Notes: generated by a model not told the origin, from the letters alone. 64,000 bases of DNA from JALYOK01 sp963840785 (GCA_963840785.1 CAWJAF010000008.1:77277-141276), one strand, 5' to 3'; positions 1 to 9,346 are shown, counted from the stretch's first letter. A program made the numbers and translations.

Positions 1-2
1 AA

Positions 3-1847
3 CAATCGAATAACGTTGTCCTCGCCAAAAAACTCGTGGCGCGATCGGAAGCACAACAAGCCGCAACGTCGGCGCTACATGGCGCCGCGACATTCAACTC
101 GAATTTTGTCTTACCGCGTGAGCCGGTGCGTGTCGATGGTTACTGGACCTTCAAGGCCGACGAAGGCGCGGTCGCGACCATGCCTGTTGCGGCCTTGCAA
201 GTGGTTGGCAGAACCTTGCTACCGCAACTTCGAGAATTATTGATCGGGCTGGAACCCGCTCTGGGAGCGGCTCTTCAAGCATCTTCCTCCGGAAATATGG
301 CCGCTGCACAAGTCGCCATGTTCACTGCCACGCTGCGCAAAAAATTCGACGCACAGCCCGGCTTATTGGCACGAGCCCTGAGAAGCCTCGACAGAAAAAG
401 CGAATGGCCCGCCGAAGAGAAAAGGATCCTGCGTGCGCTACTGCGAACCCATGCCGGCGATGCAACGCGTTTCCTCAATTTTTATGGACCGCCCGCGACG
501 ATCAAAACCATCCCCTATCACCATGTCACCGGCGGCCAAAACACCATCGCCGATCCGGCCATCTTCAAAGAAAAAGTGGTCTTTATCGGCTATCTACCGG
601 CAAACTGGCGCGATTATGAGGCGATCCGCGATGACTACCATACTGTATACTCGCAAGCAGATGGCTTGCGCTTAAGTGGTGTTGAGATCGCCGCAACCGC
701 TTATGCCAATTTGCTTGACGGCTCCGATCTAAAGCCACTCAGCATCCTGCGCCAGATGGCGCTCTTCGGTTTGTGGGGTGCGCTCGCCGGGACGTTGGCA
801 GGCCTCCTGTCGGTGCGGCGCGCGGCGATCCTGATAGGCATTGCGAGCCTCGCGTATTTAGTCTGGGCGCGATACGTTTTTGCCAACGATCAAGTTTGGT
901 TGCCGCTGGTCGTTCCCTTGGTGATTTTGTCGCCGCTGGCTTTTATTGCCGCCGCGTTATTTAAATATCGCTTTGCAAAACGCCAGCGCGAACAAGTGAT
1001 CGCCCTGGCAAAGCAATTCGTCCCCGCCGAGGTCCTGAATCGCTCCCTTGCGGACGCCGCACCGGCCGGGCCGGAAACACGGCTGGCCTACGGTGTGTGC
1101 CTCGCCACGGACATCAAAAACTACACGCATCTGTCGGAAACCATGGCGCCGCAAGCGTTGGCGAAATTGATGAACGACTATTTTTCGCTGCTCAATGGCC
1201 TGATCGAAAAACACGGCGGCGCCATTGCCGACATGCGCGGCGATGCGTTGCTGGCGCTGTGGGCGAAAACCGAAACGAGCGCCGATCTGCGCCGCCAAGC
1301 TTGCCATGCGGCGCTCGCGATGCGTGATGCCATCGAGGAATTTAATCGTAGTCTCGATCGCCCGAAACTAGAGACGCGCATTGGCTTGCACGCCGGTGAG
1401 GTCGCCGTGGGCACGCTTGGCGCGCGTGGCGGCCATCTGGAGTTTCGCGCCGTCGGCGATATCGTCAATACCGCGAGCCGCGTGGAAGGACTCAATAAAG
1501 TTCTGAATACCACCTTGCTTGCGACTGCCGACGTGGTAGAAAACGTCGGCGATCTATTCGTGCGCCCGGTCGGGTGTTTTCAGCTCGCCGGAAAATCGCG
1601 TCCGCTGAATTTAGTTGAGTTAATCGGCGATTTCGGGGATGCGAAGGAAAACTTCACTGAATTCGCCGCGGCACTGGAAAATTTCCGCGCAGGAAATCTA
1701 AGCGAAGCAGCGGCGCGCTTCATTCAGTTATCGCAACGCTGGCCCAATGATGGCCCTACGCAATTTTTTGTCGTGACATGCAGCGAGCGGATGGCGGTTC
1801 GAAATGATGTCCCGTGGGATCCCACCATCGCCATCGCCCAAAAATAA
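3..1847 (+). CDS. CHASE2-domain adenylate/guanylate cyclase (5' end outside window)
   Basis: Class III nucleotide cyclase that would make cyclic nucleotide in response to a periplasmic signal. The frame is open to the window edge, so the N-terminus is missing; a GTG at 36 is not a convincing start. The first ~230 residues are a CHASE2-like sensor region, followed by three hydrophobic segments (about residues 240-310) and a cytoplasmic cyclase domain. Visible catalytic features are the metal-binding Asp in ATDIKNYTHLS, the second Asp in MRGDALLALW, and the Asn/Arg of DIVNTASRVE. The last ~70 residues look like a short helical/TPR extension. Substrate choice (ATP or GTP) is not decided here. 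Confidence 0.85.
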   Translation, partial: QSNNVVLAKKLVARSEAQQAATSALHGAATFNSNFVLPREPVRVDGYWTFKADEGAVATMPVAALQVVGRTLLPQLRELLIGLEPALGAALQASSSGNMAAAQVAMFTATLRKKFDAQPGLLARALRSLDRKSEWPAEEKRILRALLRTHAGDATRFLNFYGPPATIKTIPYHHVTGGQNTIADPAIFKEKVVFIGYLPANWRDYEAIRDDYHTVYSQADGLRLSGVEIAATAYANLLDGSDLKPLSILRQMALFGLWGALAGTLAGLLSVRRAAILIGIASLAYLVWARYVFANDQVWLPLVVPLVILSPLAFIAAALFKYRFAKRQREQVIALAKQFVPAEVLNRSLADAAPAGPETRLAYGVCLATDIKNYTHLSETMAPQALAKLMNDYFSLLNGLIEKHGGAIADMRGDALLALWAKTETSADLRRQACHAALAMRDAIEEFNRSLDRPKLETRIGLHAGEVAVGTLGARGGHLEFRAVGDIVNTASRVEGLNKVLNTTLLATADVVENVGDLFVRPVGCFQLAGKSRPLNLVELIGDFGDAKENFTEFAAALENFRAGNLSEAAARFIQLSQRWPNDGPTQFFVVTCSERMAVRNDVPWDPTIAIAQK

Positions 1848-1936
1848 GTTTTCAGGGTGCATTCATTGCACCGCGCAGCAAGGTGCATAAATGCACCCTA
1901 ACTATCCACCTGTGGCCCGCTTAGAATTGGCTTAGA

Positions 1937-2812
1937 ATGGCGAATAACTTTACTCAAAATAAAATCATGCCCTCACCACTGATTTCCACACAACAACTCG
2001 CCGATCAGATGAGCGATGCCAACATCGTCATCTGCGATTGCCGCCACGATTTAATGGACTTGGAAAAAGGCCGCCGTGAATACGCGCAAGGCCATATTCC
2101 GGACGCGCATTTCTTGCATCTCGACGAAGATTTATCGGGAGAAAAGACCGGCAAAAACGGTCGCCACCCATTGCCGCCGATCGAAGTCTTTGCAAGAAAA
2201 ATGGGCAGTATCGGTATGGATGACAGTAAACAAGTGATCGCTTACGACGACGCCGGCGGTCCTTACGCTTCACGGCTATGGTGGATATTAAGCTGGCTCG
2301 GCCACGACAACGTTCGCATTTTGGATGGCGGTATCAACAAGTGGATTGCAGAAGGCCGCGCGACCGTCAGCGCTGCGCCAAATCCAAAAGCGGCAACCTT
2401 TATCGCAGCGCAAAGATCGGGAATGACCGTCAACGCAGATTTTATTCTCGCCAACATGAAACATCCGCTCGCGGTCGTCGTCGATGCCCGCGCGCCGGAA
2501 CGTTATCGCGGCGAAACCGAACCGATTGATCCCGTCGCCGGACATATTCCTGGCGCGCTGAATCGCGTATTCAAGAATAATCTCAACGTCGATGGCACGT
2601 TTAAATCGGCTGCGAATCTGAAGCAAGAATTCGAAGCGTTGCTCGGAACCCGATCGCCCAGCCAAGTCATCAATCAATGTGGCTCGGGCGTGACCGCATG
2701 TCATAACCTGTTCGCGATGGAAATCGCGGGCTTGAGCGGCGCGAAACTCTATCCCGGATCTTGGAGCGAATGGTGCGCCGATCCCACTCGGCCCGTGGCG
2801 AAGGGTGCGTAA
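1937..2812 (+). CDS. sseA: Tandem-rhodanese sulfurtransferase (3-mercaptopyruvate/thiosulfate type)
   Basis: Two rhodanese domains in 291 aa, the usual size for SseA-type sulfurtransferases, which move sulfane sulfur from 3-mercaptopyruvate or thiosulfate to an acceptor. The catalytic cysteine is in the C-terminal loop CGSGVTAC (about residue 248); the CGSGVT form is typical of mercaptopyruvate sulfurtransferases. The first domain has an Asp-rich inactive loop (YDDAGG). An in-frame ATG at 1967 is an alternative start; neither has a strong ribosome binding site. It stands alone, downstream of the cyclase gene and convergent with the operon that follows. Confidence 0.85.
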   Translation: MANNFTQNKIMPSPLISTQQLADQMSDANIVICDCRHDLMDLEKGRREYAQGHIPDAHFLHLDEDLSGEKTGKNGRHPLPPIEVFARKMGSIGMDDSKQVIAYDDAGGPYASRLWWILSWLGHDNVRILDGGINKWIAEGRATVSAAPNPKAATFIAAQRSGMTVNADFILANMKHPLAVVVDARAPERYRGETEPIDPVAGHIPGALNRVFKNNLNVDGTFKSAANLKQEFEALLGTRSPSQVINQCGSGVTACHNLFAMEIAGLSGAKLYPGSWSEWCADPTRPVAKGA

Positions 2813-2905
2813 TATTTAGTCGCAGAGAAATCTTGCGTTGACTTAACGAAGCTCTGATTTATTCCGATTACGTCGCGATAGATATTAAAAACGATCGCGC
2901 GGCAA

Positions 2906-3433
2906 TTATTTTTCAGAGATCGATTTGAGGTTAGCCAACCCTTCCTCATATTTTTCGCCCACCATCTTGTCCATGCTAAAAAATAAAGTCATCAGTTTGG
3001 ACATATAAGGACTTGGGCCATACATAGCCTGAGTGATGGTCGTCGTCTCGCCCTGTTGCGCGAGTGTGAAATCGACCCTATTGTGAGCTTCAAATGGCGT
3101 AATGAAATCGAGCTTGAGGGAAACTTTGGTGGATGGGTTCGATTCGACAATTTCCATGCGGCCTTGGCCGATATCGTTGTTGCCGCTCCACTCGTAAACC
3201 GCGCCTACACCGCTTGCGGCGCCGCTATAGCTTCGCTTCAAACCCGGATCAATATTTTCCCACGGCGACCATGCTTGCCATTGATGAAAATCGTCGATCA
3301 ACGCGAAGATTTTTTCCGGTGGCGCTTTGATGGTGGCGCTGCGCTCGATGCGGAATGAATCGGGCTTGGTCGCGGCGTAAATTAGCACCGCTGCGATCAA
3401 CAGGGCGAGTACGATGGCGATGGTTTTAATCAT
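2906..3433 (-). CDS. SRPBCC-family (polyketide cyclase/START-like) protein, membrane anchored
   Basis: 175 aa with an N-terminal hydrophobic segment (residues ~4-22) followed by an SRPBCC fold typical of small ligand-binding proteins (IERSATIKAPPEKIFALIDD at the start, a C-terminal helix at the end). No enzymatic residues are diagnostic. It is the last gene of a three-gene operon behind two YCII proteins. SRPBCC, YCII and VOC genes commonly accompany ECF42 sigma factors, so it is probably part of that regulon; its ligand is unknown. Confidence 0.8.
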   Translation of the reverse strand: MIKTIAIVLALLIAAVLIYAATKPDSFRIERSATIKAPPEKIFALIDDFHQWQAWSPWENIDPGLKRSYSGAASGVGAVYEWSGNNDIGQGRMEIVESNPSTKVSLKLDFITPFEAHNRVDFTLAQQGETTTITQAMYGPSPYMSKLMTLFFSMDKMVGEKYEEGLANLKSISEK

Positions 3434-3478
3434 GTGGATCTCCTTAAATTAAGCTACAAAATTGCATTGCCAACCGAG

Positions 3479-3844
3479 TTATTCATTTGGCAATCCGCTG
3501 ATGACTTGGACTTGTCGAACTTCCACGGTGCCGATGCGTCCGCCCGGAATGCGCGTCGCGATGGCGACGGCCTCGTCAATATCTTTCGCCTCCACCAGGA
3601 AATAACCGCCGAGCTGTTCATGGGTTTCCGCAAACGGACCATCGGTTACGAAAGACTTGCCGTCGCGGACGCGAACGATTTTCGCAGTAGATTCCGGATG
3701 GACGGGCGAGGCATGCAGATATTGCCCGTTGGCGTGCAACACATGAGTCAGCGCGATGGATTCGTCCAGCATCTGCTGCTGCGTCTCGGTGCTTAGTTTG
3801 GCAAATGCTTCTTCATTATGGTGAACAAGCAATAGGTATTTCAA
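3479..3844 (-). CDS. YCII-related protein with DGPF motif
   Basis: 121-aa YciI-like protein (dimeric ferredoxin-like fold). It carries the signature VTDGPFAETHEQLGG around residues 67-81 and ends in a conserved GTVEVRQV strand. No activity is established for this DGPF subgroup; it is the hallmark partner of ECF42 sigma factors. Its start overlaps the stop of the upstream YCII gene by 4 bp, indicating translational coupling. Confidence 0.85.
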   Translation of the reverse strand: MKYLLLVHHNEEAFAKLSTETQQQMLDESIALTHVLHANGQYLHASPVHPESTAKIVRVRDGKSFVTDGPFAETHEQLGGYFLVEAKDIDEAVAIATRIPGGRIGTVEVRQVQVISGLPNE

Positions 3845-4266
3845 TTTTCTTCCTGCTCAAGGCGAACGGCAAGGGCCCGATGATGTTCGAGTGCGTCACT
3901 GGGAGCGAAGTCCTCAAGCTCGAAAAATTGCCGCACTTCGATCTCGGCCGATTTACCTTCGCCCGCCGGATTGGGGTAACGTTTGCTCCATTGCATCGCT
4001 TCTTCTTTCGATTTCACCTGAATGATCGTGTAGCCGGCGATGATTTCCTTGGTCTCGGCGAACGGCCCGTCGATCACAGTCCGCTTATCGCCGAAATAGG
4101 TAATCCTCCAACCCTTGGCACTCGATTGCAGTCCGGCGCCATCGAGCAACACGCCCGCATTCGCCAACTCTTCGTGGTAAGTTGCCATCGCGGCGAGCAG
4201 CTTTTCGTCGGGCATAACTCCAGCTTCGGAATCGCCCGTTGCTTTGACAATGATCATAAAGTGCAT
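3841..4266 (-). CDS. YCII-related protein with DGPF motif (first gene of operon A)
   Basis: 141-aa YciI-like protein with the motif IDGPFAETKEIIAGY. It differs from the other three YCII copies in the window, with a longer insertion before the motif and a C-terminal tail (ALEHHRALAVRLEQ), so these are paralogues rather than recent duplicates. A GGAG-type ribosome binding site (aaggagatatcacg) precedes the ATG. A candidate ECF promoter lies about 80 bp upstream. It heads an operon with a second YCII gene and the SRPBCC gene. Confidence 0.85.
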   Translation of the reverse strand: MHFMIIVKATGDSEAGVMPDEKLLAAMATYHEELANAGVLLDGAGLQSSAKGWRITYFGDKRTVIDGPFAETKEIIAGYTIIQVKSKEEAMQWSKRYPNPAGEGKSAEIEVRQFFELEDFAPSDALEHHRALAVRLEQEEN

Positions 4267-4343
4267 CGTGATATCTCCTTATCGGTTGCACGTTTGATTT
4301 GATAGCGTGAAACGCCGATCAAAACTACCCACTTACTAGCTAA

Positions 4344-4369
4344 TCGAATAGATCATTCCAGAATCGACA
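4344..4369 (-). promoter_or_regulatory. Candidate ECF42 promoter A
   Basis: On the minus strand the sequence reads TGTCGA, a 17-base spacer, then CGATTAG. The same arrangement with the same spacing occurs before the second YCII operon (9347-9372). From memory, ECF42 promoters have TGTCGA at -35 and a CGA-containing -10, which fits; no transcript data are available here. Confidence 0.55.
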
Positions 4370-4417
4370 TTCCGCGATACAAAAAACAAAAATGGCAGTG
4401 CACTATTCGCCCGAAAC

Positions 4418-4448
4418 AAAAAAGCCACCGGACGCGGTGGCTTTTTTT
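4418..4448. terminator. Rho-independent terminator
   Basis: Perfect 7-bp GC stem GCCACCG/CGGTGGC with a 4-base loop, flanked by an A-run on the left and a T-run on the right, so it could work in both directions. It lies just downstream of the minus-strand FKBP isomerase gene. Confidence 0.85.
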
Positions 4449-4471
4449 GTTTGTGGAACGTTGCAGTGAAA

Positions 4472-5176
4472 TTACTTGTTTTCACCTGGCGCGCCAGGTT
4501 CAGCCTCCGGTTTCGCGGGCGCCGTGACGGCGATCAATTCAACGTGGAAGTTCAGCGTTGCGTTCGGCGGAATCGCGCCGGACGCACCCTGATCGCCGTA
4601 GGCAATTTCCGGTGGGCAGATCAATCGCGCTTTGCCGCCCACTTTCATTTTTTGTAAGCCCTCGGTCCAACATTTGATGACGCCATTTAGTGGAAAGTCA
4701 ATCGGCTGGCCGCGCTTGTAAGAGCTATCGAATTCGGTGCCATCGGCCAGCGTGCCACGATAATTGGCCTTCACTGTATCCGTCGCAGCCGGGCTCGCGC
4801 CGGTACCATCCTTCACCGAAATGTAAATCAAACCGGACTCGGTCTTAACGGCACCCGGCTCCGCCGCTGCCTTTTCCGCGAATACCTTACCGGCGGCCAC
4901 CTGTTTGCTCGCGACAAGCGCGCGGCGCAAATTTGCCAACTCTTGAACTTTCGGGCCATAGACGTCACCGTCAACGGCCAATTTCGAACCGGTTGCCGAG
5001 TCGTTGAGACCTTTGATAACAAACGTCACTTCTTCTGGCGATAAATCGAATACCGAAAGTTGCTTGCCGATAATGGTCCCCAGCGTGTAAATCGTTTTCT
5101 GTTCCTCCGTCAAGTCGGCTGCGAAGCTGCTATACGTGCCCATGGCGAATGCCAGGGCGATCAAAGTTTTTTTCAT
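4472..5176 (-). CDS. FKBP-type peptidyl-prolyl cis-trans isomerase (FkpA/Mip-like), exported
   Basis: 234 aa. Residues 1-19 form a signal peptide (MKKTLIALAFAMGTYSSFAA), followed by an FKBP N-terminal dimerisation helix region and a C-terminal FKBP domain (about 110-225) with typical elements: TESGLIY, YRGTLADGTEFDSSY, VIKCWTEGLQKM, GKARLICPPEIAYG. It would catalyse prolyl isomerisation and chaperone folding in the periplasm. The tail is Ala/Pro/Glu rich. A strong terminator follows. It is a single-gene unit between the YCII operon and the SUMF1-like gene. Confidence 0.9.
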   Translation of the reverse strand: MKKTLIALAFAMGTYSSFAADLTEEQKTIYTLGTIIGKQLSVFDLSPEEVTFVIKGLNDSATGSKLAVDGDVYGPKVQELANLRRALVASKQVAAGKVFAEKAAAEPGAVKTESGLIYISVKDGTGASPAATDTVKANYRGTLADGTEFDSSYKRGQPIDFPLNGVIKCWTEGLQKMKVGGKARLICPPEIAYGDQGASGAIPPNATLNFHVELIAVTAPAKPEAEPGAPGENK

Positions 5177-5380
5177 GGAGTTCCTAAGTGGTTGAGACGG
5201 GATTGAGGTAAGTATTTAACGCGGCACTATAGCGCCGCCCCCGATTACGGTCAATTTATTGAATTTGCTCACTGTCTGCGCTTGACCAGCCTGCATCCGC
5301 AAGATACATTTCGTTGTGACAAGAACAATATTCTTGCAATAAAATCATCGCCTTCAAGAATAATTACGAGGAGAATTTGC

Positions 5381-6240
5381 ATGCCCCGCATTTCCAATTT
5401 CGTTGGCACGCGATACGCGTCGCTGTTATGGCTACCCGCATTGCTTTTCGCAGCTAACGCACTCGCTGCACCTGAAACCATTAGAGACTGCGAGCAATGC
5501 CCGGAAATGATCGTCATCCCTGCGGGACAATTCGTGATGGGCGCCAGCGGTGAAGAGGGCCGCGAAGATGATGAGGCACCGACACGTACCGTAACGTTTG
5601 CCCAATCGTTCGCCTTGGGAAAATATGAAGTGACATTCGATGAATGGGGCGCGTGCGTCGCCGATGCCGCGTGCAAACAAGTACCTGACGAAACCTGGGG
5701 ACGCGGTCGTCGGCCAGTCATCAACGTCGACTTCGCCCAAGCCAATGCCTACACCAAATGGTTATCGGCCAAAACCGGAAAAACCTACGCCTTGCCGAGC
5801 GAAGCGCAGTGGGAATATGCAGCGCGAGCCGGCACAAATCAAGAAACCTATTGGGGAAAAGACAAAGCGCGTTCCTGCGAACATGCCAATGTTTTTGATC
5901 CACTTACCCGAGCAAAACTCGCGTTCGACTGGGCTCCCTTTCCTTGTGATGACACCTTTATCCAAACCGCGCCAGTCGGCAGCTTTACTGCCAATGCATT
6001 CGGGTTGCATGACATGTTAGGCAACGTGTGGGAATGGGTGGCTGATTGTTATCGCCCCAGCTACAAGGCGCGCCGACGGATGGCAGCGCCGTTAGCGCCG
6101 ACACTTGCATGAAACAACTTAGCCGCGGCGGCAGTTGGAATATTTTTCCGGCGTGGGTGCGCACAGGTTATCGTTACGGCCTGCAAGGCGGATTGCGTGC
6201 GAATAATTTGGGATTGCGCGTGATGCGCGTCATGCCTTAG
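5381..6240 (+). pseudogene. SUMF1/formylglycine-generating-enzyme family protein, frameshifted
   Basis: Exported SUMF1/EgtB/PvdO-family protein. I chose the ATG at 5381 because GAGGAG lies just upstream and a signal peptide follows (LLWLPALLFAANALA). Family features are MVVIPAG-like IVIPAGQFVMGA, LPSEAQWEYAARAG, and LGNVWEWVADCY. Around 6068 the frame shifts by one base; the next frame continues with QLSRGGSWN and ends in GLRVMRVMP, the expected C-terminus. A single missing G would restore about 287 aa. Such proteins range from oxidases to non-catalytic sensors, and the target here is unknown. It may be a sequence error rather than a dead gene. Confidence 0.75.
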
Positions 6241-6273
6241 CGCGTTATTCCCGCGCTGCTAAAAGACAAAAAA

Positions 6274-6573
6274 TTATCCGCCCGCAATGGCGCCGACAAT
6301 CAAAAACGGTTCGGCGCCGTTTCTCAATAGCTTCCGGCAGTAGCGCGTCCGGAGATTCGTGCGACAAATCTTGTTCGCATGCGAAAAATCGCACCATTGG
6401 CCTTCGCTGCTCCGTCGTTTGATCGCGCATCGTGCCCCGCAACATCGGGTAGCGCGCTTCCAATGCGTCGAGCACTCGGGCGCGCGTGATCGGGCTACTC
6501 ATCTCCAATCTGTACTTCGCCGCTCGACACGCGCCAGCACGCGCAAGTGCGACGGCAAAACAACGCGAATCAT
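6274..6573 (-). pseudogene. MoaD/ThiS-like ubiquitin-fold protein, two frameshifts
   Basis: Reading across three frames gives about 99 aa: MIRVVLPSHLRVLARV, then ITRARVLDALEARYPMLRGT, then a tail ending in LIVGAIAGG. The C-terminal Gly-Gly is what a MoaD/ThiS sulfur carrier needs for adenylation. Frame changes fall near 6515 and 6325, each explained by one base. The ATG overlaps the stop of the upstream BNR gene (ATGA), so they are translationally coupled. It is the last gene of operon B. Confidence 0.65.
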
Positions 6574-7686
6574 GTCAAGGTTTGCACTTCGACCGACAAC
6601 ACCCCGGGAAGATCGCGCACGATCGGCTGCCAATGATCGCCGGAATCCGCCGATGCGTAGACCTGCCCGCCGCTAGTGCCGAAATAGATGCCGCACGGAT
6701 CGAGCGAATCGACACACATCGCATCGCGCAACACGTTGACGTAGCAATCGCTCTGCGGCAAGCCATTCGGTCAGCGCTTCCCATTCGTTACCGCCGGATT
6801 TGCTGCGATAAACGCGCAATTTGCCATCGGGCGGATAGTGTTCTGAATCGCTCTTGATCGGCACGACATAAATCGTTTCCGGATCGTGGGCGTGAACGTC
6901 GATCGGAAAGCCGAAATCGCTCGGCAGATTGCCGCTCACTTCGCGCCATGAATCGCCGCCGTCGTCGCTACGCATCACGTCCCAGTGCTTTTGCATATAC
7001 AGCACATTCGGGCGCGAGCGATGCATCGCGATGCGATGGACGCAGTGGCCGACTTCGGCGGTCGGATCGGGAATATAAAGCGAATGCAGACCGCGATTGA
7101 TCGGCTGCCAGGTCTTTCCCGCATCATCACTGCGGAACGCGCCCGCGGCAGAAATCGCAACGAACAATCGCTGCGGGTTAATTGGATCCAACAGAATCGT
7201 GTGCAAGCACATGCCACCTGCGCCGGGCTGCCATAAAGTGCCTGTGCCTTGATTGCGCAGTCCCGCCATCTCTTGCCAAGTCTGCCCGCCATCGGTGGAA
7301 CGAAATAGCGCCGCATCTTCCACGCCAGCGTAAACCGTATCCGGATCCGTGAGCGATGGCTCCAAATGCCACACGCGCTTGAACTCCCAAGGATGCGGCG
7401 TACCGTCGTACCACTGATGGGTGCCGGTCGCGCCGTCGTATTCGAATTTATTGCCGACCGCTTCCCAAGTTTTGCCGCCGTCGTTGGAGCGTTGAATCAT
7501 CTGGCCGAACCACGCGCTGGTCTGCGAAACGTAGATTCGATTCGGATCGACTGGCGATCCTTTCATGTGATAAATTTCCCAGCCGCCGAAATGCGGCCCG
7601 CTCACATCCCAGCGATCGCGTTTGCCGTCGGCCGTTAAAACGAACGCACCTTTCTTGGTGCCTACCAGTAATCGTACTCCGCTCAT
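6570..7686 (-). pseudogene. BNR/WD40-like beta-propeller protein (sialidase-like), frameshifted near 3' end
   Basis: About 370 aa of repeating beta-propeller blades with Asp-box/BNR motifs: SNDGGKTWEAV, STDGGQTWQEM, SDDAGKTWQPI, SDDGGDSWREV, SADSGDHWQPI. No signal peptide is seen. The main frame runs off near 6760; the adjacent frame supplies the last blade and the end VEVQTLT, so one indel separates them. These proteins are often annotated as glycosyl hydrolases or exo-sialidases, but the repeats alone do not show catalysis. It lies between a VOC gene and a MoaD-like gene in the ECF42-linked operon. Confidence 0.75.
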
Positions 7687-7719
7687 CGTTTGCTCCTTCT
7701 CGATGTCGACAATTGTAAA

Positions 7720-8121
7720 TTAACTTGCCGCACTTGGTTCCATGTAAAAGGGCTCCCAAATATGCCCATCCAGATCTTCAAATCCGTGTGCGTACATGAA
7801 TCCGTGATCCTGTGGTTCTTTGTATGTACTGCCGCCGGCAATGATGGCCTTTCGAACGATTTCGTCGACCTCAGTGCGGCTTTCAAGCGATAGCGCAACG
7901 AGAACTTCGGTGCTTTTTCTTGCGTCGCAAATCGGCTTTGGCGTAAAGGTTTTGAACACCGATTCAACCAATAACATCGCAAATATATTTTCGCCAATGA
8001 TCATGCAGGTGGCATTGTCGTCGGTGAATTGCGAGTCGAACGTAAAACCCAGTGCCGTAAAGAATGCGACAGACTTTTTGAGGTCCACTACCGGCAGGTT
8101 TACAAATATTTGTTTGACCAT
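7720..8121 (-). CDS. VOC-family (glyoxalase/bleomycin-resistance-like) protein
   Basis: 133 aa when started at the ATG at 8121, which has AGAGGAAATAG upstream; a longer frame begins at 8145. It shows a paired beta-alpha-beta-beta-beta layout, starting IFVNLPVVDLKKSVAFFTALGF and ending DHGFMYAHGFEDLDGHIWEPFYM, the latter with the metal-ligand type Glu. Substrate unknown. It is part of operon B; such VOC genes recur beside YCII and DUF1428 genes. Confidence 0.8.
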   Translation of the reverse strand: MVKQIFVNLPVVDLKKSVAFFTALGFTFDSQFTDDNATCMIIGENIFAMLLVESVFKTFTPKPICDARKSTEVLVALSLESRTEVDEIVRKAIIAGGSTYKEPQDHGFMYAHGFEDLDGHIWEPFYMEPSAAS

Positions 8122-8153
8122 TCTATTTCCTCTAAAAGGCAACAAAACACGAT

Positions 8154-8180
8154 GTCATTCTGAGCGTAGCGAAGAATGAC
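8154..8180. repeat. Short palindrome between YCII and VOC genes
   Basis: Arms GTCATTCT and AGAATGAC (8 bp) around an 11-base centre gagcgtagcga. It sits inside operon B, just upstream of the VOC ribosome binding site. The GTCATTCTGAGCG form resembles a palindrome seen dispersed in many bacterial genomes. It could act as an mRNA hairpin; no T-run follows, so it is not an obvious terminator. Confidence 0.6.
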
Positions 8181-8193
8181 AATAGTTGTTGAC

Positions 8194-8550
8194 TCAATTG
8201 ATAGGCAAGCCTGGGATTTCAATTACCGGACGAACCTCGACCGTTCCTTTTTTTGCCATCGGAATGCGCGCCGCAATCGCAATCGCGTCGTCGAGATCCT
8301 TCGCGTCGATCAAATAATACCCGCCAAGTTGCTCGCGTGTTTCCGCGAACGGGCCATCTGTCACAAAGCGTTTACCTTCACGCACGCGAACGCTGGTCGC
8401 CATCGAGACGGGCTGCAGTGGATTAGCGCCCAAGAATTTACCATTCGAGTGAATCTCTTGCGCAAGCTCTGTCGATTCGATGTAACACGCCTGCCGTTCG
8501 GCCTCGTTCAGCACCTGTTCGTCCAAGTAAATTAGCAACATGTATTTCAT
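8194..8550 (-). CDS. YCII-related protein with DGPF motif
   Basis: 118 aa starting MKYMLLIYLDEQ; the upstream in-frame extension to 8607 overlaps the previous gene and is unlikely. It carries VTDGPFAETREQLGGYYLI and ends in GTVEVRPVIEIPGLP. It is the third gene of operon B, 4 bases after the DUF1428 stop. Function as for the other DGPF proteins is unknown. Confidence 0.85.
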   Translation of the reverse strand: MKYMLLIYLDEQVLNEAERQACYIESTELAQEIHSNGKFLGANPLQPVSMATSVRVREGKRFVTDGPFAETREQLGGYYLIDAKDLDDAIAIAARIPMAKKGTVEVRPVIEIPGLPIN

Positions 8551-8554
8551 CGCA

Positions 8555-8917
8555 TTAATACTCCACCAAACTTTTAAACCCGCCCCAGAACATACGCATG
8601 CCATCAAAGACGGGTTTCTTCGGATCCATCATGTCGGCAAGGCGTGGATCGGCCATAACCTTGGCGTTAATGCTGTCGCGATGCTTGCGCGATTTGTAAA
8701 CGATCCAGGAGAAAATTACGACCTCGTCGTCCTTAAGTTTTACGCTCTGTGGAAATGACGTGACTTTGCCGGGCTTAGCATCATCGGCGACGCATTCGGT
8801 GTATTGCAACGCGCCGTATTCCATCCAAATCTTGCCGGCCTTGCGCGCCATGCGCCGATAAGCGGCGAGATTTTTCTTTGGTACCGGCAAAACAAATCCA
8901 TCAACATATTGCGTCAT
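8555..8917 (-). CDS. DUF1428-family protein
   Basis: 120 aa beginning MTQYVDGFVLPVPKKNLAAY and ending FDGMRMFWGGFKSLVEY, both characteristic of DUF1428 proteins (dimeric ferredoxin-like fold, no known activity). AAGGAGATACCT precedes the ATG. It lies between two YCII genes in operon B, which supports co-regulation. Confidence 0.85.
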   Translation of the reverse strand: MTQYVDGFVLPVPKKNLAAYRRMARKAGKIWMEYGALQYTECVADDAKPGKVTSFPQSVKLKDDEVVIFSWIVYKSRKHRDSINAKVMADPRLADMMDPKKPVFDGMRMFWGGFKSLVEY

Positions 8918-8959
8918 AGGTATCTCCTTAGGTGACCGACAATTTTTTGCATAGTGGTT

Positions 8960-9310
8960 TTACGCCAATTCTAAAATTGGCCGGACTTCAACCGTACCGA
9001 TTCGCGCCGAGGGAATTTTTGCGGCGATCCGGATTGCGTCATTTAAATCGCGCGCCTCAATTAAATAGAATCCGCCCATTTGTTCTTTCGTTTCGGCGAA
9101 CGGGCCGTCCGTAATTGACAATTTTCCGTTGATCACCTTAATTGTGGACGCCGATTTTGCCGATTGCAACGCCTCGGTAACGATCAGATGACCTTGCGCG
9201 CGCAGCGCGTAGTCGAGCGCAAAATTCTCCTTAATATAAGCATTTTGTTCCGATTGCGGCAACGCAGCGTACATCTGTTCGTCGACGAAAATCAGGCAAA
9301 GATATTTCAT
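8960..9310 (-). CDS. YCII-related protein with DGPF motif (first gene of operon B)
   Basis: 116 aa, MKYLCLIFVDEQ at the start, ITDGPFAETKEQMGGFYLI in the middle and GTVEVRPILEL at the end. It heads a six-gene minus-strand operon (YCII, DUF1428, YCII, VOC, BNR propeller, MoaD-like). A candidate ECF promoter lies in the gap that separates it from the sigma factor gene. Confidence 0.85.
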   Translation of the reverse strand: MKYLCLIFVDEQMYAALPQSEQNAYIKENFALDYALRAQGHLIVTEALQSAKSASTIKVINGKLSITDGPFAETKEQMGGFYLIEARDLNDAIRIAAKIPSARIGTVEVRPILELA

Positions 9311-9346
9311 TTAACGTAGTTTAATTTCGTTGCAGATAATCCCTAG

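Noticed and set aside
3434..4302. Plus-strand frames opposite the YCII genes
   Set aside because: They are antisense shadows; the minus strand has DGPF motifs, overlapping starts and ribosome binding sites.
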